NCBI RefSeq assembly: GCF_014202475.1
Contig: NZ_JACHGV010000003.1
Span: forward strand, 900,454 to 964,453
Origin: Streptomyces paradoxus
Lineage (GTDB): Bacteria; Actinomycetota; Actinomycetes; Streptomycetales; Streptomycetaceae
Length of the DNA stretch: 64,000 nt
Reading direction: 5' to 3'
This document shows, piece by piece, positions 23,304 through 33,103 of the stretch. The notes under the pieces were generated by a model, which did not search any database, was not told the DNA's origin, and saw nothing but the letters and a program-made list of their open reading frames with translations. Position numbers and translations under genes: made by a program. The stretch's first letter is position 1. Every line of letters begins with the position of its first letter.

Positions 23304-24695
23304 ATGAGCCGTTCCGCACACCCCGCCGGGCCCCGTCACGCCGATGTCCTCCCCGAGGGCCACTACTCCGCCCCGCCCGCCGACCTCAACGCGCTGGACC
23401 CCAAGGTGTGGGCCCAGACCGTCACGCGTGACGAGGACGGGGTCGTGACCGTCGGAGGCATCCCCGTCACCCGGCTCGCCGAGGAGTTCGGCACCCCCGC
23501 CTACGTCCTCGACGAGGCCGACTTCCGGGCCCGCGCGCGTGCCTGGCGCACCGCCTTCGGGGCCGAGGCCGACGTCTTCTACGCCGGCAAGGCGTTCCTC
23601 TCCCGCGCCGTGGTGCGCTGGCTCGACGAGGAGGGTCTGAACCTCGACGTCTGCTCCGGCGGCGAGCTGGCCACCGCCCTGTCCGCCAGCATGCCCGCCG
23701 ACCGCATCGCCTTCCACGGCAACAACAAGTCCGTCGAGGAGATCACCCGGGCCGTCGAGGCGGGCGTCGGGCACATCGTCCTCGACTCCTTCCAGGAGAT
23801 CGTCCGCGTCGCGCACGTCGCGCAGAGCCTCGGGAAGCGGCAGAAGGCCCTCATCCGCATCACCGTCGGCGTCGAGGCCCACACCCACGAGTTCATCGCC
23901 ACCGCCCACGAGGACCAGAAGTTCGGCATCCCGCTGGCCGGCGGGCAGGCCGCCGAGGCCGTACGCCGGGCCCTGCAGCTCGACGGTCTTGAGCTGGTCG
24001 GCATCCACAGCCACATCGGGTCGCAGATCTTCGACATGTCCGGCTTCGAGGTCGCGGCCCACCGGGTGGTCGGGCTGCTGAAGGCCGTCCGCGACGAGCA
24101 CGGCGTCGAGCTGCCGGAGATCGACCTCGGCGGCGGCCTCGGTATCGCGTACACCAGCGACGACGACCCCCGCGAGCCGCACGAGATCGCCAAGGCCCTC
24201 ACCGAGATCGTCACCAGGGAGTGCGAGGCCGCGAAGCTGCGCACGCCGCGCATCTCCGTCGAGCCGGGGCGCGCCATCGTCGGCCCGACCGCCTTCACGC
24301 TCTACGAGGTCGGCACCATCAAGCCCCTCGACGGGCTGCGGACGTACGTCTCCGTCGACGGCGGCATGTCGGACAACATCCGCACCGCGCTGTACGACGC
24401 CGAGTACAGCGTCGCGCTGGTCTCGCGCACCTCCGACGCCGAGCCGATGCTCGCCCGCGTCGTCGGCAAGCACTGCGAGAGCGGGGACATCGTGGTCAAG
24501 GACGCGTTCCTGCCGTCCGACCTGGCGCCGGGTGACCTCGTCGCCGTACCGGCCACCGGCGCGTACTGCCGGTCCATGGCCAGCAACTACAACCATGTGC
24601 TCCGCCCGCCGGTCGTCGCGGTCGACGGCGGTGCTGCGCGGGTGATCGTCCGCCGCGAGACCGAGGAGGACCTGCTGCGTCTCGACGTCGGCTGA
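23304..24695 (+). CDS. lysA: Diaminopimelate decarboxylase
   Basis: The 463-residue product makes lysine and CO2 from meso-diaminopimelate, the last lysine step, in the cytosol with PLP. The PLP lysine is in [10 protein letters not shown] near residue 95. Other fold-III signatures are [31 protein letters not shown] and [10 protein letters not shown], and the C-terminal cysteine region is [19 protein letters not shown] 23304 was chosen because it follows directly after the nrtL stop; a longer frame would overlap nrtL. It probably shares a transcript with nrtL. Confidence 0.95.
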   Translation: MSRSAHPAGPRHADVLPEGHYSAPPADLNALDPKVWAQTVTRDEDGVVTVGGIPVTRLAEEFGTPAYVLDEADFRARARAWRTAFGAEADVFYAGKAFLSRAVVRWLDEEGLNLDVCSGGELATALSASMPADRIAFHGNNKSVEEITRAVEAGVGHIVLDSFQEIVRVAHVAQSLGKRQKALIRITVGVEAHTHEFIATAHEDQKFGIPLAGGQAAEAVRRALQLDGLELVGIHSHIGSQIFDMSGFEVAAHRVVGLLKAVRDEHGVELPEIDLGGGLGIAYTSDDDPREPHEIAKALTEIVTRECEAAKLRTPRISVEPGRAIVGPTAFTLYEVGTIKPLDGLRTYVSVDGGMSDNIRTALYDAEYSVALVSRTSDAEPMLARVVGKHCESGDIVVKDAFLPSDLAPGDLVAVPATGAYCRSMASNYNHVLRPPVVAVDGGAARVIVRRETEEDLLRLDVG

Positions 24696-24858
24696 TAAAG
24701 AAGCGAGAGGGCGGAGCGCGGCGGACGGCGGAAGATCTCCTGTCTGCCGCCCCCGCGCCCATGAAATAGACATCTCACGATCCGGACCGGGGGCAGAAAC
24801 GCCCGTCCGGTGAGTGAGACTGGTTCCACCGTAGACGGTAAAGAGGAAACGAGGTCGG

Positions 24859-26151
24859 ATGATGCGTACGCGTCCGCTGAAGGTGGCGCTGCTGGGCTGT
24901 GGAGTGGTCGGCTCAGAGGTGGCGCGCATCATGACGACGCACGCCGACGACCTCGCGGCCCGGATCGGGGCCCCGGTGGAGCTCGCGGGCGTGGCCGTGC
25001 GGCGGCCCGACCGGGTGCGTGAGGGCATCGCCCCCGAGCTGGTCACCACCGACGCCACCGCCCTGGTCAAACGCGGCGACATCGACGTCGTGGTCGAGGT
25101 CATCGGCGGCATCGAGCCCGCGCGCGGCCTCATCACCACCGCCTTCGAGCACGGCGCCTCCGTCGTCTCCGCCAACAAGGCGCTGCTCGCCCAGGACGGG
25201 GCGGCCCTGCACGCCGTCGCCGAGCAGCACGGCAAGGACCTCTATTACGAGGCCGCCGTCGCCGGTGCCATCCCGCTGCTGCGGCCGCTGCGCGAGTCCC
25301 TCGCCGGCGACAAGATCAACCGGGTGATGGGCATCGTCAACGGCACGACGAACTTCATCCTCGACAAGATGGACTCCACCGGCGCCGGCTACCAGGAGGC
25401 CCTGGACGAGGCCACCGCCCTGGGGTACGCGGAGGCCGACCCGACCGCCGATGTCGAGGGCTTCGACGCCGCCGCCAAGGCCGCGATCCTCGCCGGCATC
25501 GCCTTCCACACGCGCGTGCGCCTCGACGACGTCTACCGCGAGGGCATGACCGAGGTGACCGCGGCCGACTTCGCCTCCGCGAAGGAGATGGGCTGCACCA
25601 TCAAACTGCTCGCCATCTGCGAGCGGGCCGAGGACGGGGCGTCCGTCACCGCACGCGTGCACCCGGCCATGATCCCGCTGAGTCACCCGCTGGCCTCCGT
25701 CCGCGGCGCCTACAACGCCGTGTTCGTCGAGTCCGACGCCGCCGGGCAGCTCATGTTCTACGGCCCGGGAGCGGGCGGTTCCCCCACCGCCTCGGCCGTG
25801 CTCGGCGACCTCGTCGCCGTCTGCCGCAACCGGATCGGCGGCGCGACCGGACCAGGCGATTCCGCCTACGCCGCGCTGCCGGTGTCCCCGATGGGCGACG
25901 TCGTCACGCGGTACCACATCAGCCTCGACGTGGCTGACAAACCGGGTGTTCTCGCCCAGGTCGCGACCGTCTTCGCCGAGCACGGAGTCTCGATCGATAC
26001 GGTTCGCCAGTCGGGGAAGGACGGCGAGGCCTCCCTCGTCGTCGTCACGCACCGTGCGTCCGACGCCGCCCTCACCGGGACCGTCGAGGCGTTGCGCAAG
26101 CTCGACACCGTGCGTGGTGTCGCCAGCATCATGCGGGTTGAAGGAGAGTAA
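24859..26151 (+). CDS. hom: Homoserine dehydrogenase
   Basis: The 430-residue product reduces aspartate semialdehyde to homoserine with NAD(P)H, the branch to threonine and methionine. The Rossmann motif is ALLGCGVVGSEVA at residues 9-21. The catalytic region is ANKALLAQDG ... YYEAAVAGAIPLLRPLRESLAGDKI, followed by MGIVNGTTNFIL. A C-terminal ACT domain (YHISLDVADKPGVLAQVATVF, residues 350-425) is the usual site of threonine feedback. ATG 24859 is doubled with an ATG one codon on. thrC follows 6 bp after the stop. Confidence 0.95.
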   Translation: MMRTRPLKVALLGCGVVGSEVARIMTTHADDLAARIGAPVELAGVAVRRPDRVREGIAPELVTTDATALVKRGDIDVVVEVIGGIEPARGLITTAFEHGASVVSANKALLAQDGAALHAVAEQHGKDLYYEAAVAGAIPLLRPLRESLAGDKINRVMGIVNGTTNFILDKMDSTGAGYQEALDEATALGYAEADPTADVEGFDAAAKAAILAGIAFHTRVRLDDVYREGMTEVTAADFASAKEMGCTIKLLAICERAEDGASVTARVHPAMIPLSHPLASVRGAYNAVFVESDAAGQLMFYGPGAGGSPTASAVLGDLVAVCRNRIGGATGPGDSAYAALPVSPMGDVVTRYHISLDVADKPGVLAQVATVFAEHGVSIDTVRQSGKDGEASLVVVTHRASDAALTGTVEALRKLDTVRGVASIMRVEGE

Positions 26152-26157
26152 CCAGCA

Positions 26158-27216
26158 ATGACCCACCAGTGGCGCGGAATCATCGAGGAGTACCGGGACC
26201 GGCTGCCGGTATCGGACAGCACGCCGGTCGTGACGCTCCGTGAGGGCGGCACGCCCCTCGTGCCCGCGCAGGTGCTCTCCGAGCGCACGGGCTGCGAGGT
26301 CCACCTCAAGGTGGAGGGCGCGAACCCGACCGGTTCCTTCAAGGACCGCGGCATGACCATGGCCATCACCCGGGCCAAGGAGGAGGGCGCGCAGGCCGTC
26401 ATCTGCGCCTCCACCGGCAACACGTCGGCCTCCGCCGCCGCCTACGCGGTGCGGGCCGGGATGGTCTGCGCCGTGCTCGTGCCGACGGGCAAGATCGCGC
26501 TCGGCAAGATGGGCCAGGCCCTCGTGCACGGCGCGAAGATCCTCCAGGTCGACGGCAACTTCGACGACTGCCTCACCCTCGCGCGCGGCCTGAGCGACAA
26601 CTACCCCGTCGCCCTGGTCAATTCGGTGAACCCGGTACGTATCGAGGGTCAGAAGACGGCCGCCTTCGAGATCGTGGACATGCTCGGCGACGCGCCCGAC
26701 GTCCACGTGCTGCCCGTCGGCAACGCGGGCAACATCACGGCCTATTGGAAGGGTTACACGGAGTACGCCGCCGACGGTGTCGCCACGAAGACCCCGCGCA
26801 TGTGGGGATTCCAGGCCTCCGGTTCCGCGCCCATCGTGCGCGGCGAGGTCGTCAAGGACCCCTCGACCATCGCCACGGCCATCCGCATCGGCAATCCGGC
26901 CTCCTGGCAGTACGCGCTCACGGCGCGGGACGAGTCCGGCGGCTTCATCGACGAGGTGACGGACCGTGAGATCCTGCGCGCCTACCGGCTGTTGGCGTCC
27001 CAGGAGGGTGTCTTCGTCGAGCCGGCGTCCGCCGCGTCCGTCGCCGGTCTGCTGAAGGCCGCCGAGCAGGGCAAGGTCGACCCGGGGCAGCGGATCGTCT
27101 GCACCGTCACCGGCAACGGGCTGAAGGACCCCGACTGGGCCGTCGCCGGCGCCCCGCAGCCGGTCACCGTGCCCGTCGACGCGGCGGCCGCGGCGGAGCG
27201 CCTGGGTCTCGCCTGA
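26158..27216 (+). CDS. thrC: Threonine synthase
   Basis: The 352-residue PLP enzyme converts O-phosphohomoserine to threonine. PLP-lysine motif [11 protein letters not shown] is near residue 60 and the phosphate-binding loop [14 protein letters not shown] near residue 85; [17 protein letters not shown] and [10 protein letters not shown] lie further on. This is the short, bacterial Firmicutes/actinobacterial type. It is 6 bp downstream of hom, clearly in the same operon. Confidence 0.96.
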   Translation: MTHQWRGIIEEYRDRLPVSDSTPVVTLREGGTPLVPAQVLSERTGCEVHLKVEGANPTGSFKDRGMTMAITRAKEEGAQAVICASTGNTSASAAAYAVRAGMVCAVLVPTGKIALGKMGQALVHGAKILQVDGNFDDCLTLARGLSDNYPVALVNSVNPVRIEGQKTAAFEIVDMLGDAPDVHVLPVGNAGNITAYWKGYTEYAADGVATKTPRMWGFQASGSAPIVRGEVVKDPSTIATAIRIGNPASWQYALTARDESGGFIDEVTDREILRAYRLLASQEGVFVEPASAASVAGLLKAAEQGKVDPGQRIVCTVTGNGLKDPDWAVAGAPQPVTVPVDAAAAAERLGLA

Positions 27217-27263
27217 CGGCGCTCGAACGGGCCTGACGTGCGCCGATGCACCGAGCGCCGGTG

Positions 27264-27288
27264 TTACGCCCGGCACGTTCCGGCGTAA
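27264..27288. terminator. Hairpin after thrC
   Basis: TTACGCC (27264-27270) and GGCGTAA (27282-27288) pair, with GG/CC extension inside. A second, weaker inverted repeat (GCACAGG/CCTGTGC) follows at 27325-27364. These may separate hom-thrC from thrB. Apart from them and a likely thrB promoter I see nothing in the 361-bp gap. Confidence 0.55.
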
Positions 27289-27577
27289 GACGGCGTCGGC
27301 CGGGGGAGATTCCCTACGGGGGGTGCACAGGGGGCTTACGACACGCATCGTGCGCCTCCTGTGCGCCCTATGTCGCCACAGAACCTTCCTTCGATAGGCT
27401 GTACTGAACCCGCCCGCCGCATATGCCTCCGCACGGAGCACGGTGCCGCGCCGTCTCCGCGGCCGGGACAGCCGCCGGCCAGCCCGGTCGGCAGCGGCCC
27501 CCAGGGTTCTCGTACGCCATCGAATGTCCATCGAACGTCATTCGACAATCACGCAGCTCAAGGAGAGTCATCGAGCG

Positions 27578-28507
27578 ATGGCCGGTCCAGCGTTCCGCGC
27601 CGCCGCCGTCCGGGTGCGCGTCCCCGCCACCAGCGCCAACCTCGGCCCGGGCTTCGACGCCCTCGGCCTCGCGCTGGGCTTGTACGACGACGTCGTCGTC
27701 CGGGTGGCCGACTCCGGGCTGCACATCGACATCGCGGGTGAGGGAAGCGAGACGCTCCCGCGCGACGAGCAGCACCTTCTCGTACGGTCCCTGCGCACCG
27801 CCTTCGACCTGCTCGGCGGACAGCCGCGCGGTCTGGAGATCGTCTGCGCCAACCGCATTCCGCACGGCCGGGGTCTCGGCTCCTCCTCGGCGGCCATCTG
27901 CGCGGGGATCGTCGCCGCCCGCGCCGTGACCATAGGGGCCGACGCGAAGCTCGACGACACCGCGCTGCTCGAACTCGCCACCGAGATCGAGGGCCATCCC
28001 GACAATGTCGCGGCGTGCCTGCTGGGCGGCTTCACGCTGTCCTGGATGGAGGGGGGCGCGGCCCGCGCGATCAGGATGGAGCCCGCGGATTCCATCGTTC
28101 CGGTGGTTTTCGTGCCGGGGAAGCCGGTCCTCACGGAAACCGCGCGCGGTCTGCTCCCGCGCTCCGTGCCGCACGTCGACGCGGCCACCAACGCCGGCCG
28201 CGCCGCGCTGCTCGTCGAGGCCCTGACGCGCCGCCCCGAACTGCTGCTGCCCGCCACCGAGGACCGCCTGCACCAGGAGTACCGCGCGCCGGCCATGCCC
28301 GAGAGCGCGGCACTGGTGGAGCGGCTGCGGGGCGACGGCATCCCCGCGGTCATCTCCGGGGCCGGACCGACGGTCATGGCGCTGGCCGACGAGGAGACCG
28401 CCGGCAAGGTCGAGGCCCTGGCGGGCGCGGACTGGGCGGCGAACCGGCTGGACCTCGATCAGCAGGGCGCGAGCGTGCTGCCGCTCGCCGCCTCCGGTGA
28501 CATCTGA
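27578..28507 (+). CDS. thrB: Homoserine kinase
   Basis: The 309-residue GHMP kinase phosphorylates homoserine, completing the threonine branch with hom and thrC. The N-terminal substrate motif is VPATSANLGPGFDALGLAL, the ATP loop is IPHGRGLGSSSAAICAG near residue 93, and GAGPTVMAL closes the fold. ATG 27578 follows an AAGGAGAG ribosome site; the longer frame from 27443 reads through non-coding sequence. A 361-bp gap with hairpins separates it from thrC, so it may have its own promoter. Confidence 0.94.
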   Translation: MAGPAFRAAAVRVRVPATSANLGPGFDALGLALGLYDDVVVRVADSGLHIDIAGEGSETLPRDEQHLLVRSLRTAFDLLGGQPRGLEIVCANRIPHGRGLGSSSAAICAGIVAARAVTIGADAKLDDTALLELATEIEGHPDNVAACLLGGFTLSWMEGGAARAIRMEPADSIVPVVFVPGKPVLTETARGLLPRSVPHVDAATNAGRAALLVEALTRRPELLLPATEDRLHQEYRAPAMPESAALVERLRGDGIPAVISGAGPTVMALADEETAGKVEALAGADWAANRLDLDQQGASVLPLAASGDI

Positions 28508-28909
28508 AACCGCGCGGTTGCCGGATTTCGAGAGGGGGAATGTTTGTTGGATCCGGTAGTGTTAACCTCAAGTCTGCACCCGACCCCACCATGGCGAGGT
28601 GCCTCGTGTCCCCGTCCGGGACAGACATTCTTCCGGGAGCCCCCCAAGCCGCACTGTGTTCCGTACGTCGGACCGTACGCCGTACAAGGACACTGAGCGG
28701 GGCGCAGGGCACGCTCCGGAACCGGTGCGACCACGCCGCGTGACACTGACACTGGGTGCCACGGCTCAAGGAAGCGCCATCACCAGATTCCTCCGCCGCT
28801 TAGGCGGACCACCGCCCCGGCACGGTTCACACCAAACGGACCGAAGTCGGACAGCACAACCGGTCGCCGAGCCAGACAGGCCGACGTCCGCTCCAGGGAA
28901 GGACCCTTC
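28508..28909 (+). other. Long untranslated leader upstream of rho
   Basis: No gene is supported in these 402 bases. Small hairpins are present (TGTCCC/GGGACA near 28607-28623, TCCGCC/GGCGGA at 28792-28808) and a stretch near 28670 repeats CGTAC three times. Rho genes are widely autoregulated through their leader. A long structured leader fits that, but no specific element is proved. Confidence 0.45.
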
Positions 28910-30970
28910 GTGAGCGACACCACCGATCTGATGGGCGCACGTGTCGAGGAGACCGCTGCCGCGCCCGCCACGGACGCCTCCGCGCCTGCCAGCGGTGCCG
29001 GCTCCCGGCGGCGCCGCGGTACCGGCCTCGAGGGCATGGTGCTGGCCGAGCTGCAGCAGGTCGCATCCGGCCTCGGCATCAGGGGCACCGCGCGTATGCG
29101 CAAGAGCCAGCTGATCGAGGTCATCAAGGAGGCGCAGGCGTCCGGCGGCGCCGCTCCGGCCGCGAAGGCCGACGCCTCCGCCGAGACCAAGCCCAAGCGC
29201 CGCGCCACCTCGCGGACCCGTACGGGCGACAACGCCGAGAAGGTGGAGAAGAAGGCGGACGCGAAGGAGGCCAAGGCCCCCGCGGACAAGGCCGAGAAGG
29301 CCGTGGCCCAGCAGCAGATCGAGATCCCCGGCCAGCCCGCCGGAGGCGCCTCCCGGTCGAGCGAGAACGAGCGCGCGGGGGACGACGCGCCCGAGCGCCG
29401 TCGTCGCCGGGCCACCGCCGAGGCCGGAGCCCCGGCTTCCGCGGGGGAGACCATCGTCGCCGAGGCGAAGGCCGACACCAAGGTCGAGGCGCAGTCGCAG
29501 CAGCAGTCCCAGAACAACGAGGCCAAGTCCGACGCCGGTGACGGCGAGGGCCGTCGCCGCGACCGCCGTGACCGTGACCGCGACCGCGGGCGTGACCGCG
29601 GCGACCGCCGCGGCGGCAAGGGCGACGACCAGCAGGGCGGCGGCCGCCAGGACCGCGGCCAGCAGCAGAACCAGCAGGGCGGCGGCCGCCAGGACCGCGG
29701 CCAGCAGCAGCGGGCCGATGAGGACGGGGACGACTTCGACGGTGGCCGTCGTGGCCGTCGCGGGCGCTACCGCGACCGCCGTGGCCGTCGCGGCCGTGAC
29801 GACGTCCAGGAGCCGCAGATCACCGAGGACGACGTTCTGATCCCCGTCGCGGGCATCCTGGACATCCTCGACAACTACGCGTTCATCCGCACCTCCGGCT
29901 ACCTGCCCGGCCCGAACGACGTGTACGTCTCCCTCGCCCAGGTCCGCAAGAACGGCCTGCGCAAGGGTGACCACATCACCGGTGCGGTCCGTCAGCCCAA
30001 GGAGGGCGAGCGCCGCGAGAAGTTCAACGCGCTGGTCCGCCTGGACTCCGTCAACGGCATGGCCCCCGAACACGGCCGTGGCCGCCCGGAGTTCAACAAG
30101 CTCACCCCGCTGTACCCGCAGGACCGCCTCCGTCTGGAGACGGACCCGGGCGTGCTCACCACCCGCATCATCGACCTGGTCTCGCCCATCGGTAAGGGCC
30201 AGCGCGGTCTGATCGTGGCCCCGCCGAAGACCGGTAAGACCATGATCATGCAGGCGATCGCCAACGCGATCACGCACAACAACCCCGAGTGCCACCTGAT
30301 GGTCGTCCTCGTCGACGAGCGTCCGGAAGAGGTCACCGACATGCAGCGGTCGGTGAAGGGCGAGGTCATCTCCTCGACCTTCGACCGCCCGGCCGAGGAC
30401 CACACCACGGTCGCGGAGCTCGCCATCGAGCGCGCCAAGCGCCTGGTGGAGCTGGGTCACGACGTGGTCGTGCTGCTCGACTCGATCACCCGTCTGGGCC
30501 GTGCGTACAACCTCGCCGCCCCGGCATCCGGCCGCATCCTGTCCGGTGGTGTCGACTCGACCGCCCTGTACCCGCCGAAGCGCTTCTTCGGTGCGGCCCG
30601 CAACATCGAGGACGGCGGTTCGCTGACCATCCTCGCCACCGCGCTGGTGGACACCGGGTCCCGCATGGACGAGGTGATCTTCGAGGAGTTCAAGGGCACC
30701 GGCAACGCCGAGCTCAAGCTCGACCGGAAGCTCGCCGACAAGCGCATCTTCCCGGCGGTGGACGTCGACGCGTCCGGCACCCGTAAGGAAGAGATCCTGC
30801 TGGCCCCCGACGAGCTCGCCATCGTCTGGAAGCTGCGCCGGGTGCTGCACGCCCTCGACCAGCAGCAGGCGGTCGAGCTGCTGCTCGACAAGATGAAGCA
30901 GACGAAGTCGAACGCCGAGTTCCTGATGCAGATCCAGAAGACCACCCCGACGCCGGGCAACGGCGACTGA
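28910..30970 (+). CDS. rho: Transcription termination factor Rho
   Basis: The 686-residue product is the hexameric RNA-dependent ATPase that ends transcription. Residues 40-80 are the Rho N-terminal helical domain (LEGMVLAELQQVASGLGI). About 220 residues of disordered, Lys/Glu- then Arg/Gly/Asp/Gln-rich sequence follow, typical of actinobacterial Rho but absent in E. coli (419 residues). The RNA-binding cold-shock domain is ILDILDNYAFIRTSGYLPG, Walker A is VAPPKTGKTMI near residue 437, and Walker B is VVVLLDSITRLGRAYN. Start GTG 28910 follows GGGAAGGA. A tandem repeat within the insert is listed separately. Confidence 0.96.
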   Translation: MSDTTDLMGARVEETAAAPATDASAPASGAGSRRRRGTGLEGMVLAELQQVASGLGIRGTARMRKSQLIEVIKEAQASGGAAPAAKADASAETKPKRRATSRTRTGDNAEKVEKKADAKEAKAPADKAEKAVAQQQIEIPGQPAGGASRSSENERAGDDAPERRRRRATAEAGAPASAGETIVAEAKADTKVEAQSQQQSQNNEAKSDAGDGEGRRRDRRDRDRDRGRDRGDRRGGKGDDQQGGGRQDRGQQQNQQGGGRQDRGQQQRADEDGDDFDGGRRGRRGRYRDRRGRRGRDDVQEPQITEDDVLIPVAGILDILDNYAFIRTSGYLPGPNDVYVSLAQVRKNGLRKGDHITGAVRQPKEGERREKFNALVRLDSVNGMAPEHGRGRPEFNKLTPLYPQDRLRLETDPGVLTTRIIDLVSPIGKGQRGLIVAPPKTGKTMIMQAIANAITHNNPECHLMVVLVDERPEEVTDMQRSVKGEVISSTFDRPAEDHTTVAELAIERAKRLVELGHDVVVLLDSITRLGRAYNLAAPASGRILSGGVDSTALYPPKRFFGAARNIEDGGSLTILATALVDTGSRMDEVIFEEFKGTGNAELKLDRKLADKRIFPAVDVDASGTRKEEILLAPDELAIVWKLRRVLHALDQQQAVELLLDKMKQTKSNAEFLMQIQKTTPTPGNGD
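29629..29710 (+). repeat. Tandem 42-bp repeat inside rho
   Basis: A 40-bp unit at 29629-29668 is repeated exactly at 29671-29710. It encodes QQGGGRQDRGQQQ twice within the Arg/Gly/Gln-rich insertion of Rho. Identical repeats in a conserved gene are prone to slippage and may vary in number between strains. Confidence 0.9.
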
Positions 30971-31000
30971 GGCCGTCGGCTGAGGTAAGGACTGCACAAG

Positions 31001-31031
31001 AGGGCCGCTCCCCGAACGGGGGCGGCCCTTT
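31001..31031 (+). terminator. Terminator of rho
   Basis: AGGGCCGC and GCGGCCCT pair around CCCC/GGGG with a short loop, followed by TTTGTG, 31 bp after the rho stop. Confidence 0.85.
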
Positions 31032-31095
31032 GTGCTGTTCGTGTGCGGGTAGGATCACGCTCTCTTCGAACTTGTGATCCCGAGGGGGGACATAC

Positions 31096-32895
31096 GTGGG
31101 TACACCCATGCCCGGGGGCGGTCGTCACAGACGCCGGATACGCCTCGCACTGCCCGTCGCCGCGGCGGGTGTCGCCGCCGCCGTCGCCGGCGCGCTGCTG
31201 ACGACGTCCGCCGACGCGGCCACCCCGCTGCCGCAGCCGACGGTCAAGCCGGCCGTCAGCTCGCCGTCGCTCGCCGAGCTGGAGAAGCGCGTCGCGGGCG
31301 CCATGGCCGGTGACGACGTCGCCGGCAAGACGAGCAAGGCCGCGCTCACCGCGGGCACCGTCGCCGGCAGCATCGACCCCAAGATCATCGGTGGCAACGA
31401 GACCACCATCAGCACGGCCCCGTGGATGGCGCAGCTCCACTACTACGACGACCGTGGCACCGCCGGCACCAGCGACGACATCGGCTTCTTCTGCGGCGGC
31501 GCCGTCGTCGCGCCGACGAAGATCCTGACCGCCGCGCACTGCGTCAAGGGCTACAACTGGAACGCCAACGGCGCCGTCGTCACCGGCACCTCACAGCTGC
31601 CCTCGGCCGACGGCACCGACCTGCACGGCGGCACCGTCACCGGCGTGTGGCGGCAGTGGAACCACCCGTCGTACAACGCGACGACCATCGACAACGACAT
31701 CGCGGTGCTGACCCTGCCCGTCCCGGTCAAGGCCACCCCGATCCGTATGACGACCTCCGGCGACACCGCGTCGTACGCGGCCGGCACCAGTGCCAAGGTC
31801 TACGGCTGGGGCCGCACCAGCTCCACCAGCGACGACATCTCCGAGACGCTGAAGACGGCCACGCTGCCCATGCAGTCCGACACGACGTGCGCCGGCGCGT
31901 ACGGCGCGGACTTCGTCAAGGGCCACATGGTCTGCGCGGGCAAGCCCGCCACCGGCAGCGACACCGGCACCGTCTCCGCCTGCAACGGCGACTCCGGCGG
32001 CCCCCTGGTCGTCAACAACCGCATCGTCGGTGTCGTGTCCTGGGGTGTGACCGACTGCGTCGCCAAGGGCGCCTACAGCGTCTTCGCCAAGGTCAGCTCC
32101 TACGTCGGTGCCGCCTACCCGCGCCTGGACGACACCAACATCAGCGGCGACCACAAGGCCGACCTCTGGGTGCGCAACGCCTCCACCAAGACCGGCTACT
32201 CCAAGGACTCCAACGGCACGTCCTTCGCCGCCCGCGAGTCCTGGGGCAACTGGGACGGCGTGAACGTCGTCCTGCAGACGGACCTCGACCGCGACGGCTA
32301 CCAGGACCTGGTCTACCGGCGAAGCAGCGACGGCGACGTCTTCTGGACGCACTACGTCATCTCCAGCGGCACCTGGTCCACCAAGCAGATCGCCGACAAC
32401 TGGAAGACCCGCACCCGGATCATCACCCCCGGTGACGTCACCGGCGACTACCTGCCCGACCTGCTCTCGGTCGACTCCGCGGGCGTCCTGTGGATCTACC
32501 CGGGCAACGGCAACGGGACCTTCGCGCCCCGCGTGAAGGTCGGCTCCGGCTGGAACCAGTACAACTCCGTGCGCGGCAAGGGCGACTTCAACGGGGACGG
32601 CAAGACCGACCTGCTCGCCCGCAGCACGTCCGGCAGCGCGATCTACCTCTACAAGGGCACGGGCAAGGCCGGCTCGGCCGCCTTCTCGGCCCGGGTCAAG
32701 GTGCGCACCTGGGCCGACTACAACGCCTTCGACGCGCCCGGTGACGTCACCGGCGACGGCAAGGCCGACTTCCTGGCCCGCACCCCCGGCGGCACGCTCT
32801 ACCTGTACGCCGGCACCGGTAAGGGGACAAGCGAGATCTTTGCCACAAGGAAGTCCGTGGGCACCGATTTCAAGCAGTACGACATCTTCGGCTGA
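31096..32895 (+). CDS. Secreted trypsin-like serine protease with FG-GAP/VCBS repeats
   Basis: The 599-residue product starts at GTG 31096. A signal peptide (RRRIRLALPVAAAGVAAAVAG, cleaved near TSADAA) is followed by a propeptide of about 60 residues. The S1 domain begins at IIGGNETT. The catalytic triad is complete: His in LTAAHC, Asp in DNDIAVLTL, Ser in CNGDSGGPLV. Residues 350-599 are beta-propeller-like FG-GAP repeats with calcium-type loops (DVTGDYLPDLL, DFNGDGKTDLLAR, DVTGDGKADFLAR). It is therefore an exported protease with an adhesion- or substrate-binding propeller. It is monocistronic between two terminators. Confidence 0.92.
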   Translation: MGTPMPGGGRHRRRIRLALPVAAAGVAAAVAGALLTTSADAATPLPQPTVKPAVSSPSLAELEKRVAGAMAGDDVAGKTSKAALTAGTVAGSIDPKIIGGNETTISTAPWMAQLHYYDDRGTAGTSDDIGFFCGGAVVAPTKILTAAHCVKGYNWNANGAVVTGTSQLPSADGTDLHGGTVTGVWRQWNHPSYNATTIDNDIAVLTLPVPVKATPIRMTTSGDTASYAAGTSAKVYGWGRTSSTSDDISETLKTATLPMQSDTTCAGAYGADFVKGHMVCAGKPATGSDTGTVSACNGDSGGPLVVNNRIVGVVSWGVTDCVAKGAYSVFAKVSSYVGAAYPRLDDTNISGDHKADLWVRNASTKTGYSKDSNGTSFAARESWGNWDGVNVVLQTDLDRDGYQDLVYRRSSDGDVFWTHYVISSGTWSTKQIADNWKTRTRIITPGDVTGDYLPDLLSVDSAGVLWIYPGNGNGTFAPRVKVGSGWNQYNSVRGKGDFNGDGKTDLLARSTSGSAIYLYKGTGKAGSAAFSARVKVRTWADYNAFDAPGDVTGDGKADFLARTPGGTLYLYAGTGKGTSEIFATRKSVGTDFKQYDIFG

Positions 32896-32939
32896 AACCG
32901 CAGGTGAGGGTATTCCACCCGGCTTGTGACGAACACGCG

Positions 32940-32970
32940 CTGTGCCCACCGCCGTACGCGGTGGGCACAG
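32940..32970. terminator. Terminator after the protease
   Basis: CTGTGCCCACCGC (32940-32952) and GCGGTGGGCACAG (32958-32970) form a perfect 13-bp stem with a 5-base loop. Confidence 0.85.
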
Positions 32971-33103
32971 TCCGTTGTGCAACCCTTTCCCGAGTTTCTC
33001 CGTCTGACCAGGTGGGGCGACGATAGTGCGAGGAAGGGTCTTCTCCGGCCACGCCTGGCACTGACCGCAGGGGGTAACCGACCGTAGAAGAGCTGAGGAG
33101 TAC

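Noticed and set aside
29629..29710. CRISPR-like direct repeats
   Set aside because: Only two adjoining copies with no unique spacer, lying inside the rho coding frame.
22791..31000. Very long minus-strand open frames opposite lysA, hom, thrC and rho (up to about 870 codons)
   Set aside because: They mirror the plus-strand genes, have low-complexity Gly/Val/Asp/Arg-rich products and no motifs. High GC content removes stop codons from antisense frames.
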